This document shows positions 9,300 to 18,078 of a DNA stretch of 64,000 nt, piece after piece. Positions within the stretch are counted from its first letter, which is position 1, and every line of letters starts with the position of its first letter. Under the pieces are notes generated by a model, which saw only the letters and a list, made by a program, of their open reading frames with translations, ran no database searches and was not told the origin of the DNA. This DNA comes from Pantoea sp. Lij88 (lineage in GTDB: Bacteria; Pseudomonadota; Gammaproteobacteria; Enterobacterales; Enterobacteriaceae), in the NCBI RefSeq assembly GCF_030062155.1, contig NZ_CP118269.1, positions 2,728,001-2,792,000 of the forward strand. The letters are read 5' to 3'. The position numbers and the translations under genes were made by a program.

Positions 9300-10441
9300 T
9301 CCACCGTTACCTTCGGTTCAACTGAGAGACCCAGCGGCAGGGGATGGTTGGGATCCAGGCCCTTGTCGATCACGATTTTCACCGGCACGCGCTGAACAAT
9401 TTTCACGTAGTTACCGGTTGCGTTCTCTGACGGGAAGGTCGAGAAGCGGGAACCGGAGCCCATCTGAATACTATCGACATGCCCTTCCAGCTTCATATCC
9501 GGCCAGGCATCGACGCTGATTTCAACTTTATCGCCCGGATTCATGCGTTGCAGCTGAGACTCTTTGAAGTTTGCGGTCACCCAGATTTCAGGCGAAACCA
9601 GCGAGAACAGCGAGGAGCCCGCCTGCACCAGCGTGCCGAGCTGAACGTTACGCTTGGTGATAAATCCGTCATACGGCGCGCGAACCTGGGTATAGGAGAG
9701 ATTAAGATCGGCCGTGCTCAACTGCGCCTTCGCCTGCTCAACCTGTTGCTGACGCGCTTCAACATTGGTCTCCTGCTGACGAATCTGCAGGGCAACCTGT
9801 GACGCGACTTCAGTCTGGGCTTTCGCACTCTGTAACTGCGCCTGCGCCGAACGTAACTGCGCGGAGGCGCTATCGATATTACGCTGACTGGTCGCGCGCG
9901 GATCGACACCACGCTGGCGACGATAATCCGCCTGCGCATTCAGCAGATTTGCTTCCGCTTTAGCCTGATCGGCCAGAGCCTGATCGCGCTGGGCCGGATA
10001 CTGTACCTTCGACAGCGCCAGCTGGGCCTGCGCCTGATGCAGCTGAGCCACCGCTAAACCGAGCTGCGCATTGGCCTGTTCACGCTGGGCACGGTTGTCG
10101 CTCGGATCGATCTCCACCAGCAAATCGCCCTTCTTCACTCGCTGGTTATCTTTCACCAGCAGCTTCACGACATAGCCGGACGCTTTAGGCGCAATGGTCA
10201 CGGCATCGCCTTCGGTAAAGGCATCGTCGGTGGTTTCAATATTGCGGGTAGATAACCAGAACCAGAGACCGACAATCAGCATAATCACCACCACCACCGC
10301 CAGAATAATCAGCGGCTTTTTACCGGGGCGTTTACGCTCAGGCTGCTGGTCGTTGTCCTGATTTTCCTCTGACTGACGGCTCTTATCCGTCGCGTTTTCT
10401 GCGTCCTGCTGGTGTGGATCGCGTTGATTATTCTCGCTCAT
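9296..10441 (-). CDS. HlyD/EmrA-type membrane fusion adaptor
   Basis: 381 aa from the ATG at 10441; in-frame ATG 10450 and GTG 10453 are alternatives. A charged, Gln- and Asp-rich cytosolic tail of about 42 residues precedes one membrane helix (PLIILAVVVVIMLIVGLWFW). The periplasmic part begins TTDDAFTEGDAVTIAPKASG, followed by the lipoyl half DNQRVKKGDLLVEIDPSD. A long Ala/Gln-rich alpha-hairpin spans about 115-230 and the barrel contains NLSYTQVRAPYDGFITKR. It bridges the DHA2 pump to the outer-membrane factor. First gene of the efflux operon. Confidence 0.91.
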   Translation of the reverse strand: MSENNQRDPHQQDAENATDKSRQSEENQDNDQQPERKRPGKKPLIILAVVVVIMLIVGLWFWLSTRNIETTDDAFTEGDAVTIAPKASGYVVKLLVKDNQRVKKGDLLVEIDPSDNRAQREQANAQLGLAVAQLHQAQAQLALSKVQYPAQRDQALADQAKAEANLLNAQADYRRQRGVDPRATSQRNIDSASAQLRSAQAQLQSAKAQTEVASQVALQIRQQETNVEARQQQVEQAKAQLSTADLNLSYTQVRAPYDGFITKRNVQLGTLVQAGSSLFSLVSPEIWVTANFKESQLQRMNPGDKVEISVDAWPDMKLEGHVDSIQMGSGSRFSTFPSENATGNYVKIVQRVPVKIVIDKGLDPNHPLPLGLSVEPKVTVE

Positions 10442-10551
10442 AGTTCCCATCACTGGCTAAGGCCCTGATTCCGGGCATAAAGGTCCTGTTAACCTTATAT
10501 CGGAAACTGACAAAATCCAGTGCAACTTTACGAAACTTGAGGAATGGCGCA

Positions 10552-10582
10552 CGTCCTGCCACCTCCGGGAGGCAGCAGGACG
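10552..10582. other. GC-rich hairpin between the efflux operon and ybiR
   Basis: CGTCCTGC and GCAGGACG arms enclose a second CCTCC/GGAGG stem. No U-run follows on either strand, so it may be a weak terminator or mRNA end for ybiR (minus strand). Confidence 0.5.
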
Positions 10583-10590
10583 CGTCGGGC

Positions 10591-11700
10591 CTAATTAAGC
10601 AACCGCAGAAGCAGCCAGCCGCTGGCCATTGACCAGGCCAGCAGAGGAATGGAGAAGAGATGGAATTGCCACCAGACGGCGCGATCTTTCGCCATACGCA
10701 GGGCGATCAGGTTAGCCAGTGAACCCGGCAGGAGGCCGAATCCGCCAATGTTGACCGCCCAGGCAAGCAGTTCGGTCGGCGGGACCTTCTGCAGCAGCAG
10801 AATGGTGGCCGGGACGTTACTGATCACCTGTGACAGACCAATCGCCAGCAGATAGAGCTGCCCCTGACCGAAATGCGCTACCGCATCAAAGTGAGCCTGC
10901 ATGACCGGCAGGCGCGTCAGCAGGAAGACGTCAACAAACATGGCGATAAACACCGCCAGCAGGCTCCAGTCGATGCGTTGCAATACCTGACGCGCCATCA
11001 CCATGAAGGTGGCGAGGATCAGCAGCAGTATCCAGCCGGTGATCTCCAGCTCCAGACCGGCAATAAACAGCAGGTATAACACCACGCTGACGATAAACAG
11101 CGGCTTCTGCCACTCCGGCTGTTCCGGATTCTCATGCTTATCAATCGACCGCTTTGAGAAGCTGAACCAGGTCAGTACCACCAGGCTCAACAGCAGCCAG
11201 GCGGCCAGCGGCAGCATCTGCACAATGAATGCAATAACGCTGAGCTTGCCGTGACTCCACAGCAGAATGTTTTGCGGATTACCGACCGGGGTCAGCAGCG
11301 ATCCGGCATTGACCGCCAGTGCCTCGAAAATGATCAGGCGTGAGATAGGTAAATGTGAGAACTTCCGCAGCGTCAGCGTCAGCGGCACCAGAATAAATAG
11401 CGCCACATCGTTGGTCAGAAACGTCGAAAGCAACGCAGCAGCCAGCACCATAAACAGCGCCAGCGCACGTTCATGCCGGAAACGGGCAATCAGTCGTCCC
11501 CCCAGCACGTCAAAGTAGCCGCTGGTTTCCAGCCCTTTGGTCAGGATTAACAGCCCGGTGAGTGTGATAATCGTGTGCCAGTCGACGGCACCGGGCAGAT
11601 CGGCCCAGCGGAAATCCGCCAGAAATGCCAGAACTACACCAATAACGATTAATAAATGCAAAATTGAGTCATGCAAAAAAGATCGAAGCAGTTGAGGCAT
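10591..11700 (-). CDS. ybiR: Membrane anion permease family protein YbiR
   Basis: 369 aa, hydrophobic throughout with about 10-11 membrane segments. It belongs to the ArsB/NhaD-type ion transporter superfamily; motifs include FLTNDVALFILVPLTL near residue 114 and NAGSLLTPVGNPQNILLW near 151, both typical of this fold. The substrate is unknown. It lies 20 nt downstream of mntR on the same strand, as in E. coli, so co-transcription is likely. A role in metal or anion balance would be inference from context only. Confidence 0.9.
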   Translation of the reverse strand: MPQLLRSFLHDSILHLLIVIGVVLAFLADFRWADLPGAVDWHTIITLTGLLILTKGLETSGYFDVLGGRLIARFRHERALALFMVLAAALLSTFLTNDVALFILVPLTLTLRKFSHLPISRLIIFEALAVNAGSLLTPVGNPQNILLWSHGKLSVIAFIVQMLPLAAWLLLSLVVLTWFSFSKRSIDKHENPEQPEWQKPLFIVSVVLYLLFIAGLELEITGWILLLILATFMVMARQVLQRIDWSLLAVFIAMFVDVFLLTRLPVMQAHFDAVAHFGQGQLYLLAIGLSQVISNVPATILLLQKVPPTELLAWAVNIGGFGLLPGSLANLIALRMAKDRAVWWQFHLFSIPLLAWSMASGWLLLRLLN

Positions 11701-11720
11701 GGTGAGGGTACGCCTTAGCG

Positions 11721-12179
11721 TTAACGGGTTTCGGAGAACTTCTTAAATACAGCCAGCGTTTCATCACTGACGTGATGTTCAATACCTTCTGAATCGCGTC
11801 GGGCCGTTTCGGGACTGATGCCCAACGCCAGCAGAAAGCTTTCAACAATATGATGACGGGCGCGGCTCTCCTCTGCCAGCTTCTCACCTTCGCTGGTCAG
11901 GAAGACACCGCGGTAAGGCACCTGCTCTACCAGCCCGGCACTGCCAAGCCGCTTCAGCATTTTAGCCACGGTCGGTTGCGAAACGCCCAGACGGGCTGCC
12001 ATATCGACCTGACGCGCTTCGCCAAATTCACCAATCAAATCAGAGATTAACTCAACGTAGTCATCAATTAATTCCCGACGATGCGCTTCACGCACCTGCC
12101 GAAAACCTTCGACATGCTCTTCAATATCTTTCAGTGGTCCTTTTGGCGCAGAAACCACGCTTTTAGCACGACGACTCAT
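11721..12179 (-). CDS. mntR: Manganese-responsive transcriptional repressor MntR
   Basis: 152 aa DtxR-family regulator. The winged helix (about 50-85) includes [20 protein letters not shown], and metal-ligand residues characteristic of the family lie in the C-terminal half ([10 protein letters not shown]). With bound Mn(II) it represses manganese uptake and mntS, and in E. coli activates the mntP exporter. It is divergent from an mntS-like gene whose promoter carries two MntR-type palindromes. Confidence 0.95.
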   Translation of the reverse strand: MSRRAKSVVSAPKGPLKDIEEHVEGFRQVREAHRRELIDDYVELISDLIGEFGEARQVDMAARLGVSQPTVAKMLKRLGSAGLVEQVPYRGVFLTSEGEKLAEESRARHHIVESFLLALGISPETARRDSEGIEHHVSDETLAVFKKFSETR

Positions 12180-12276
12180 TCAGCTTCCTCATTATTATTT
12201 CCCGTACTGACACTGCTGTACGGATTTAGCTGCGCTCATTGTAAACCAGCCGCAAAGAAGCTCAAATTTTTCGTCA

Positions 12277-12311
12277 TTAGCCTTGGCTAAACGATATAGC
12301 CAGTGCTATAT
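12277..12311 (+). promoter_or_regulatory. Two MntR-type operators over the mntS-like promoter
   Basis: Two palindromes share TAGC-N4-GCTA, the core of MntR boxes: TTAGCCTTGGCTAA at 12277-12290 and ATATAGCCAGTGCTATAT at 12294-12311. Their centres are 19 bp apart. A possible promoter, TTGGCT (12283-12288), 18 bp, TATATT (12307-12312), lies inside them, so binding would block RNA polymerase. Operator assignment is from the known consensus; the promoter is inferred. Confidence 0.8.
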
Positions 12312-12325
12312 TCGATGATAATGTA

Positions 12326-12362
12326 AGCAGTAAAAGTACGATCCTTGTGGATCCTTTACTGC
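12326..12362 (+). other. Strong stem-loop in the leader of the mntS-like gene
   Basis: AGCAGTAAA pairs with TTTACTGCT, and an inner GATCC/GGATC stem encloses a TTGT loop. It sits in the untranslated leader about 70 nt before the start. In E. coli mntS was first described as the small RNA RybA. The yybP-ykoY manganese riboswitch core was not recognised here. Confidence 0.6.
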
Positions 12363-12432
12363 TCCGGTGATGATGACGCTTCTCACCGCAGGTTGCTGAC
12401 TACCGCGTCGACAATGATTGGGAGGTGATTCT

Positions 12433-12624
12433 ATGAGCACCCTGAAATGTTGCTTAGATTGCAGCAAATGCTTCCAGGCTGAAAAGAAAACAACCACGGA
12501 GATGAAATCCTGGCTGTGCCTGCTGACGCGTTCCCCGTTCACACTGCGTCTGATGTTGATTGAGAAACTGCTGGGCCATAAGCCTGCCGATCGTCGCTGC
12601 CAGAATCTGATCTGGCGCGGCTAA
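12433..12624 (+). CDS. mntS: MntS-like small protein with a Cys-rich N-terminal extension
   Basis: 63 aa. The middle reads LLTRSPFTLRLMLIEKLLGH, matching the recalled E. coli MntS core SPFKVRLML (42 aa in total), and the gene is divergent from mntR as in E. coli. MntS raises usable intracellular manganese when Mn is scarce, reportedly by limiting the MntP exporter. The start at 12433 has a very strong ribosome site (GGGAGGT, 7 nt). It adds about 24 residues with a Cys cluster, Cys6-Cys7-x2-Cys10-x2-Cys13, absent from E. coli MntS. An internal ATG at 12502 (Met24) would give a 40-residue E. coli-sized protein, but GGAG there directly abuts the ATG, so the long form is favoured. Confidence 0.75.
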   Translation: MSTLKCCLDCSKCFQAEKKTTTEMKSWLCLLTRSPFTLRLMLIEKLLGHKPADRRCQNLIWRG

Positions 12625-12805
12625 TCCTGATTCAGTGCCTTTCAGCCACTGGCTGAGAGGCTCACTTTCCCCCCTTCTTCTCTGAATTCCTGCCAGAACA
12701 GAGTGCCCTGCGGCATAGCGTCGCATGGCTGTTGATCGGCTTCAGTTCTCAGAAAGGGTCGGGAAAGGGAGAGAGGTGGGAGATGGCGGGTAAAATCAGC
12801 ACAAT

Positions 12806-12835
12806 AAAAAACGGCCCACAAGGGGCCGTTTTTTT
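12806..12835. terminator. Bidirectional terminator between the mntS-like gene and ompX
   Basis: Stem ACGGCCC/GGGCCGT with A6 before and T7 after. It can end transcripts from the mntS-like gene (plus) and ompX (minus). Confidence 0.85.
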
Positions 12836-12855
12836 GCAGGTCAGCTAAGCTAAAC

Positions 12856-13368
12856 TTAGAAGCTGTAACCTACGCCAGCAATCCAGGTACCGACGTCAAC
12901 GTTACGGATACGGCTCTGCTCGTAACCAACGTCAACAGCGATGTCCTGCATTGGGTTAAACTGCATACCTGCGCCGTAAGAGAAGCCTACGTCGCTGGTG
13001 TCAGCTTTATCGCGTGATGAAGTATCGTTAGCCTGGTATTTACCGTAGCCGATACCTACAACACCATAGATGCTAGCCCAGTCGTTCAGACGGAAAGCAG
13101 GACCACCGGTCACACCGTAGTACTGGCCTTTGTTGTAAACGCCATCTTCGGTACGATCTTTTTCAGTGTAGGTGAATGAACCGATCCAACCCAGTGGGTT
13201 AGAACCGTCTTCGTAGCGGTATTTCAGGTTGAAGCCGTTAGCTTTGTTAGCAACGCCCTGATAATCGCTCTGAGCATAGCCACCAGTTACGGTGCTCTGT
13301 GCCATTGCTGAACCTGCAGATACTGCCAGTACACAGGCTAATGCTGAAAGACATGCAATTTTTTTCAT
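12856..13368 (-). CDS. ompX: Outer membrane protein OmpX
   Basis: 170 aa from the ATG at 13368 (GAGGTGG upstream), as in E. coli (171). The signal peptide MKKIACLSALACVLAVSAGS ends at AMA-Q. The mature protein is an eight-stranded beta-barrel; STVTGGYAQSDYQG starts strand 1 and the final strand ends in aromatic Phe (AGVGYSF), the signal for outer-membrane assembly. OmpX is a small Ail/Lom-family protein linked to adhesion and surface properties. The upstream region is long and AT-rich. Confidence 0.96.
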   Translation of the reverse strand: MKKIACLSALACVLAVSAGSAMAQSTVTGGYAQSDYQGVANKANGFNLKYRYEDGSNPLGWIGSFTYTEKDRTEDGVYNKGQYYGVTGGPAFRLNDWASIYGVVGIGYGKYQANDTSSRDKADTSDVGFSYGAGMQFNPMQDIAVDVGYEQSRIRNVDVGTWIAGVGYSF

Positions 13369-13735
13369 AACCACCTCAAATGTGAAAATACTTCTCTCCT
13401 GACAACGCTGAAAATATAACAAAAAATAGCGAGAAACTCTGCCCGGATTTTGTTGTCTAACAGAATGTTTGGTGTAACAGGAAGTTAATGCGACAACCTA
13501 TGTCATTCATTTTTCTTATAAAAAGCGTCATATTCCTGCAACAATCATTTTGTGCTCATTTCATTCTTTAAGTAAAATCCTAAAAAATCCTGACATTTCT
13601 TTACCAAAATGGCCCTGATTCTGACCAAAAAATGCTCAGCAGAAGTAAATTTAAAACACAAATCCGTGCTTTTTTGCCCCTCATTTCCTTACACTGGCTC
13701 ACTCATTACGTTGATGACCAGGAAAAGTACACAGG
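13369..13735. promoter_or_regulatory. Divergent ompX/rhtA promoter region
   Basis: About 367 nt, markedly AT-rich (especially 13500-13620), with no small gene recognised. It must hold the ompX leader and both promoters; no specific operator can be assigned. Confidence 0.5.
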
Positions 13736-14650
13736 ATGTCTGCCTCTCCCGCTGCAAAAAATCTTACCCCGATAGTGTTGCCGATTGCCGTACTGCTGAT
13801 TGCGATGCTGTCGCTGCAGGGCGGCGCCTCGCTGGCGAAAAGCCTGTTTCCTGCCGTCGGTGCGACCGGGATTACCGCGCTGCGTCTGGGCTTTGGCACC
13901 CTGATCCTCTGTGTCATCTTCAAACCCTGGCGTTTACGCTTCAGCCGGGAGCAACGTCTGCCACTGCTGATGTATGGTCTGGCGTTGGGCACCATGAACT
14001 TCACCTTCTATCTGGCAATTCGTACCGTGCCGCTGGGCGTGGCGGTGGGACTGGAGTTTACCGGTCCGCTGGCGCTGGCGCTGTTTGGATCGCGTCGCCC
14101 GCTCGATTTTGTCTGGGTGCTGCTGGCGGTGATTGGCCTGTGGTTCCTGCTGCCTTTTGGCACCGGCATGACCGCAATTGATCCGCTGGGCGCAGCGCTG
14201 GCCGTGGGTGCGGGTGCCTGCTGGGCGATCTATATCCTGGCAGGACAGCGGGCAGGTGCAGAACATGGCCCTGCAACCGTTGCCATCGGTTCGCTGATTG
14301 CTTCGGTGATTTTTGTGCCGCTGGGGCTGACGTTCGCAGAAAGTGGCATCTGGACCTGGGCCGTGATGCCAGTCGCGTTGCTGGTTGCCCTGCTCTCCAG
14401 CGCCATTCCCTACTCGCTGGAGATGATCGCCCTCACCCGCTTACCGGCGCGCATCTTCGGTACGCTGATGAGTCTGGAACCGGCTATGGCCGCCTTTTCC
14501 GGCATGCTGTTTCTGGGAGAAACCCTGACCGGACTACAGTGGCTGGCGCTGCTGGCCATCATCATCGCCTCGGCCGGGTCAACGCTGACCATGCGACCGA
14601 AAAAGAGTCAGATAAACAGCGTTGAATTAGCAGACGATAGTCAGAAATAA
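13736..14650 (+). CDS. rhtA: Threonine/homoserine exporter RhtA (DMT family)
   Basis: 304 aa, about ten membrane helices in two EamA repeats (roughly 20-140 and 155-290). Motifs include LQGGASLAKSLFPAVGATG near 27 and MSLEPAMAAFSGMLFLGETL near 245, typical of RhtA/YbiF. It is an inner-membrane exporter of threonine, homoserine and some related amino acids. It sits between ompX and dps as in E. coli. The ATG at 13736 gives the expected N-terminus. Confidence 0.94.
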   Translation: MSASPAAKNLTPIVLPIAVLLIAMLSLQGGASLAKSLFPAVGATGITALRLGFGTLILCVIFKPWRLRFSREQRLPLLMYGLALGTMNFTFYLAIRTVPLGVAVGLEFTGPLALALFGSRRPLDFVWVLLAVIGLWFLLPFGTGMTAIDPLGAALAVGAGACWAIYILAGQRAGAEHGPATVAIGSLIASVIFVPLGLTFAESGIWTWAVMPVALLVALLSSAIPYSLEMIALTRLPARIFGTLMSLEPAMAAFSGMLFLGETLTGLQWLALLAIIIASAGSTLTMRPKKSQINSVELADDSQK

Positions 14651-14975
14651 ACCCGTTAAGCTCGCCCTGGTGGCGGGCTAAATAACAATCATGCTCATCA
14701 TGAGAATTATTCTTAACCTTCGCCTTTTCCTGCGCTGACTATTTTGAAACAGACGCTTACCAGTTATTAACAATTTACTTTAATTAATTGATTTTTAATC
14801 ATAAATCATGAATTTTATATTTTAACATGGCATTAACCGTCTGCGCGCTACTCTTTTATTAATAAAGCCACACGCTATTTCATCCATCGACAAAGTCGTT
14901 TCTGCAAAGCTGAAAAGCGCTGCTATACTTATCCGGTACTTGATTAGGACAACCATCAAAGAGAGGACTGAAACG
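14651..14975. promoter_or_regulatory. rhtA-dps intergenic region with dps promoter
   Basis: The rhtA end is followed by a weak hairpin (AGCTCGCC/GGCGGGCT, about 14659-14679) without a U-run. Just before dps, CTATACT at 14923-14929 resembles the -10 element favoured by sigma-S, the stationary-phase factor that drives dps in E. coli. The intervening 200 nt is AT-rich. Confidence 0.6.
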
Positions 14976-15479
14976 ATGAGTACCGCTAAATTGGTTAAAA
15001 CTAAATCTTCTGACCTGATTTATACCCGCAATGACGTGGCCGAAGACGAAAAGAAAGCCACCATCGCGGTGTTGAACCGTCTGGTAGTCGAGTTTATTGA
15101 CCTGTCATTGATTACTAAGCAGGCGCACTGGAACATGCGCGGTGCTAACTTCATCGGTGTACATGAGATGCTGGACGGCTTCCGTACTGCGATCACCGAT
15201 CATCAGGACACCATTGCCGAACGTGTTGTTCAACTGGGTGGCGTGGCGCTGGGCACCACGCAGGTTGTTAACGATACCACTCCGCTGAAAAGCTATCCGC
15301 TGAACATCCACAGCGTTCAGGATCACCTGAAAGCCCTGGCCGACCGCTACAGCGTTGTTGCTAACGATACCCGTAAAGCCATTTCAGAAGTGAAAGACGA
15401 AGATACCGCTGACATCTTTACTGCGGCATCACGCGATCTGGATAAATTCCTGTGGTTCATCGAAGCCAACATTGAATAA
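14976..15479 (+). CDS. dps: DNA-binding protein from starved cells, ferritin-like Dps
   Basis: 167 aa, exactly the E. coli length, starting at the ATG preceded by GAGAGGACT. The Lys-rich N-tail ([13 protein letters not shown]) binds DNA. The inter-subunit ferroxidase site is visible in [20 protein letters not shown] and then [19 protein letters not shown], with the His, Asp and Glu ligands. Dps forms dodecamers that store iron, detoxify peroxide and compact DNA in starvation. Confidence 0.97.
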   Translation: MSTAKLVKTKSSDLIYTRNDVAEDEKKATIAVLNRLVVEFIDLSLITKQAHWNMRGANFIGVHEMLDGFRTAITDHQDTIAERVVQLGGVALGTTQVVNDTTPLKSYPLNIHSVQDHLKALADRYSVVANDTRKAISEVKDEDTADIFTAASRDLDKFLWFIEANIE

Positions 15480-15497
15480 GACTCAATGCAGTCAATC

Positions 15498-15520
15498 AGG
15501 CGGGGAAACCCGCCTTTTTT
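15498..15520 (+). terminator. Terminator of dps
   Basis: AGGCGGG, a short A-rich loop, CCCGCCT, then T6; 18 nt after the dps stop. Confidence 0.85.
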
Positions 15521-15608
15521 ACGTCTGTGTTACCGCATTTTTATGACCCTGTTAACAGTTTTTCCTTCCTTCGCTTCACAGCCTTAACATCTGAGGCACA
15601 CTACCGCT

Positions 15609-15743
15609 TGCACCAAAACAGCCACCTGCACCAAAATCGAGCACCATAACGGTGCAAAGGCAGAATTAACTGCAAAATCGTGTCAGCTATGTTATTTAAC
15701 TCTCTGATTTCGCGGATTTTGCAATGTTGGCATAATTCTTTCA
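15609..15743 (+). promoter_or_regulatory. NtrC sites and sigma-54 promoter of glnH
   Basis: GCACCATAACGGTGCA at 15641-15656 is a near-perfect NtrC palindrome (consensus TGCACC-N5-GGTGCA). Two further TGCACC half-sites lie at 15609 and 15628. About 70 nt downstream, TGGCATAATTCTTTCA (15728-15743) fits the sigma-54 pattern TGGCAY-N5-TTGCA with one mismatch in the -12 element. This matches nitrogen-starvation control of glnHPQ known in E. coli. Confidence 0.75.
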
Positions 15744-15798
15744 TATGACAAGCCGCAAACGCAGGCCCTGCCGCCTGGTAGTAAAAAAAGGAAAAATG

Positions 15799-16545
15799 AT
15801 GAAGTCACTGTTAAAAGTTTCTGTGGCCGCGCTGGCGCTGGCCTTCTCCCTCTCCTCCACTGCAGCAGAAAAGAAGCTGGTCGTCGCTACCGATACCGCC
15901 TTTGTTCCGTTTGAATTCAAACAGGGTGACAAGTATGTCGGCTTTGACGTCGACCTGTGGGATGCCATTGCGAAAGAGCTGAAGCTCGATTACACCCTCA
16001 AGCCAATGGACTTCAGCGGCATTATCCCTGCACTGCAAACGCGCAATGTCGATCTGGCACTGGCGGGTATCACCATCACTGAAGAACGTAAAAAAGCGAT
16101 CGAGTTCTCTGATGGCTATTACAAAAGCGGTCTGCAGGTGATGGTGCGTAACAACGAGAACGACATCAAAGGCATCAGCGATCTGAACGGTAAAGTGGTC
16201 GCAGTGAAAAGCGGCACCGGCTCTGTGGAATACGCAAAAGCCAACATCAAATCTAAAGATCTGCGTCAGTTCCCGAACATCGACAGCGCCTACATGGAGC
16301 TGGGCACCAACCGTGCGGACGCGGTGCTGCATGACACGCCTAACATCCTTTACTTCATCCACACCGCCGGTAAAGGCCGCTTTAAAGCAGTAGGCGATTC
16401 AATCGAAGCGCAGCAGTACGGTATCGCCTTCCCGAAAGGCAGCGACGATTTACGTGAAAAGGTCAACGGCGCACTGAAAACGCTAAAAGAGAACGGCACC
16501 TACAACACGCTCTATAAAAAATGGTTCGGCACCGAACCTAAATAA
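15799..16545 (+). CDS. glnH: Glutamine ABC transporter periplasmic binding protein
   Basis: 248 aa from the second of two adjacent ATGs (15799), which has AAGGA 6 nt upstream and gives the E. coli length. The signal peptide ([17 protein letters not shown]) is cleaved after STA-A. The mature start [20 protein letters not shown] is almost identical to E. coli GlnH. It captures L-glutamine and passes it to GlnP/GlnQ. A hairpin terminator separates it from glnP. Confidence 0.97.
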   Translation: MKSLLKVSVAALALAFSLSSTAAEKKLVVATDTAFVPFEFKQGDKYVGFDVDLWDAIAKELKLDYTLKPMDFSGIIPALQTRNVDLALAGITITEERKKAIEFSDGYYKSGLQVMVRNNENDIKGISDLNGKVVAVKSGTGSVEYAKANIKSKDLRQFPNIDSAYMELGTNRADAVLHDTPNILYFIHTAGKGRFKAVGDSIEAQQYGIAFPKGSDDLREKVNGALKTLKENGTYNTLYKKWFGTEPK

Positions 16546-16569
16546 TAATCTGCCCGTTATCTGATTTCA

Positions 16570-16596
16570 GCAGGGAAACTTTTTCCCTGCTTTTTT
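16570..16596 (+). terminator. Attenuating terminator between glnH and glnP
   Basis: GCAGGGAAA-CTT-TTTCCCTGC followed by T6. It should end part of the transcripts after glnH, making more binding protein than membrane components. Confidence 0.8.
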
Positions 16597-16623
16597 CCAT
16601 CGCAACATATCTGGAGTGACACC

Positions 16624-17283
16624 ATGGATTTTGACTGGAGCGTCATCTGGCCCGCCATGCCAGCGCTGCTTGAAGGCGCTAAACTGACCTTAATTATTTC
16701 CATTATCGGACTGGTTGGCGGCCTGTTCATCGGGCTGATAGCCGGTTTTGCCCGCGCTTACGGTGGCTGGATCACCAATAACATCGCACTGGTGTTTATC
16801 GAAATCATCCGTGGCACCCCTATCGTGGTGCAGGTAATGTTCATCTATTTTGCTCTGCCGATGGCGTTCCCCGACCTGCGCATTGACCCCTTCAGCGCAG
16901 CGGTGGTGACCATCATGATTAACTCGGGCGCGTATATTGCCGAGATTACCCGTGGTGCCGTGCTGTCGATCAACAAGGGCTTCCGCGAAGCCGGACTGGC
17001 GCTTGGCCTGTCGAGCCGCGAAACGCTGCGCTACGTGATTATGCCGCTGGCGCTGCGCCGTATGCTGCCGCCGCTGGGCAACCAGTGGATTGTCAGCATC
17101 AAAGACACCTCGCTGTTTATCGTTATCGGTGTGGCTGAACTGACGCGTCAGGGTCAGGAGATTATTGCCGGTAACTTCCGCGCTCTGGAAATCTGGAGCG
17201 CCGTCGCGATCATCTATCTGGTGATTACGCTGGTGCTGAGCTTTGTGCTGCGCCGCATTGAGAAAAGGGTGAAAATCCTGTGA
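16624..17283 (+). CDS. glnP: Glutamine ABC transporter permease
   Basis: 219 aa, the E. coli length, with about five membrane segments. The family EAA-type loop is visible near residue 121 ([20 protein letters not shown]), preceded by [17 protein letters not shown]. It is the inner-membrane pore of the glutamine importer, a homodimer in the HisMQ family. It overlaps the glnQ start by four nt. Confidence 0.97.
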   Translation: MDFDWSVIWPAMPALLEGAKLTLIISIIGLVGGLFIGLIAGFARAYGGWITNNIALVFIEIIRGTPIVVQVMFIYFALPMAFPDLRIDPFSAAVVTIMINSGAYIAEITRGAVLSINKGFREAGLALGLSSRETLRYVIMPLALRRMLPPLGNQWIVSIKDTSLFIVIGVAELTRQGQEIIAGNFRALEIWSAVAIIYLVITLVLSFVLRRIEKRVKIL

Positions 17284-18002
17284 TTGAATTTAAAGATGTC
17301 TCCAAGCATTTTGGCCAGACCCAGGTGCTGCACAATATTGATCTGAAGATTAACCAGGGCGAAGTGGTGGTGATTATCGGCCCATCCGGTTCCGGTAAAT
17401 CCACCCTGCTGCGCTGCATTAACAAGCTGGAAGAGATCACCAGCGGCGAGCTGATTGTTGATGGTCTGCGTGTGAATGACCCGAAAGTCGACGACCGCCT
17501 GATTCGTCAGGAAGCGGGCATGGTGTTTCAGCAGTTTCATCTGTTCCCACAGATGAGTGCGCTGGACAACGTCGCCTTTGGTCCGATCCGGGTGCGCGGG
17601 GCCAGCAAAGAAGCCGCACGTCAGCTGGCGCGTGAGCTGCTGGGTAAAGTGGGTCTCGCCGAGCGTGCGCATCACTTCCCGTCTGAGCTCTCCGGCGGCC
17701 AGCAGCAGCGCGTGGCGATTGCCCGTGCGCTGGCGGTTAAGCCGAAGATGATGCTGTTTGATGAGCCGACTTCAGCGCTGGACCCGGAGCTGCGTCACGA
17801 AGTCCTGAAAGTGATGCAGGATCTGGCGGAAGAAGGCATGACGATGGTGATTGTGACGCACGAAGTGGGCTTCGCTCAGAAGGTCGCGTCGCGCCTGATC
17901 TTTATCGACAAAGGCCGGATTGCGGAAGATGGCGATCCTGACAGCCTGATCAGTAATCCACCCAGTGACCGTCTGCGCGAATTCCTGCAGCACGTCTCCT
18001 GA
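17280..18002 (+). CDS. glnQ: Glutamine ABC transporter ATPase (GTG start)
   Basis: 240 aa. Walker [10 protein letters not shown] near residue 34, signature [15 protein letters not shown] near 138, and Walker [13 protein letters not shown] near 158 are intact, and the sequence closely follows E. coli GlnQ to the end (EFLQHVS). It energises glutamine import. It starts with GTG inside the glnP stop (GTGA), giving translational coupling. Confidence 0.97.
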   Translation: MIEFKDVSKHFGQTQVLHNIDLKINQGEVVVIIGPSGSGKSTLLRCINKLEEITSGELIVDGLRVNDPKVDDRLIRQEAGMVFQQFHLFPQMSALDNVAFGPIRVRGASKEAARQLARELLGKVGLAERAHHFPSELSGGQQQRVAIARALAVKPKMMLFDEPTSALDPELRHEVLKVMQDLAEEGMTMVIVTHEVGFAQKVASRLIFIDKGRIAEDGDPDSLISNPPSDRLREFLQHVS

Positions 18003-18006
18003 TCAA

Positions 18007-18034
18007 AACGGGCCGCTTAGCGGCCCGTTTTTTT
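18007..18034 (+). terminator. Terminator of glnHPQ
   Basis: AACGGGCCGC-TTA-GCGGCCCGTT followed by a T-run, right after glnQ. Confidence 0.9.
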
Positions 18035-18078
18035 TATGCCCTGAGCCGCAGTAATACCGTGCCTGCACCGGGAACACC

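Noticed and set aside
12319..12432. Manganese riboswitch (yybP-ykoY) in the mntS-like leader
   Set aside because: A strong stem-loop is present, but I could not recognise the conserved core of that riboswitch class.
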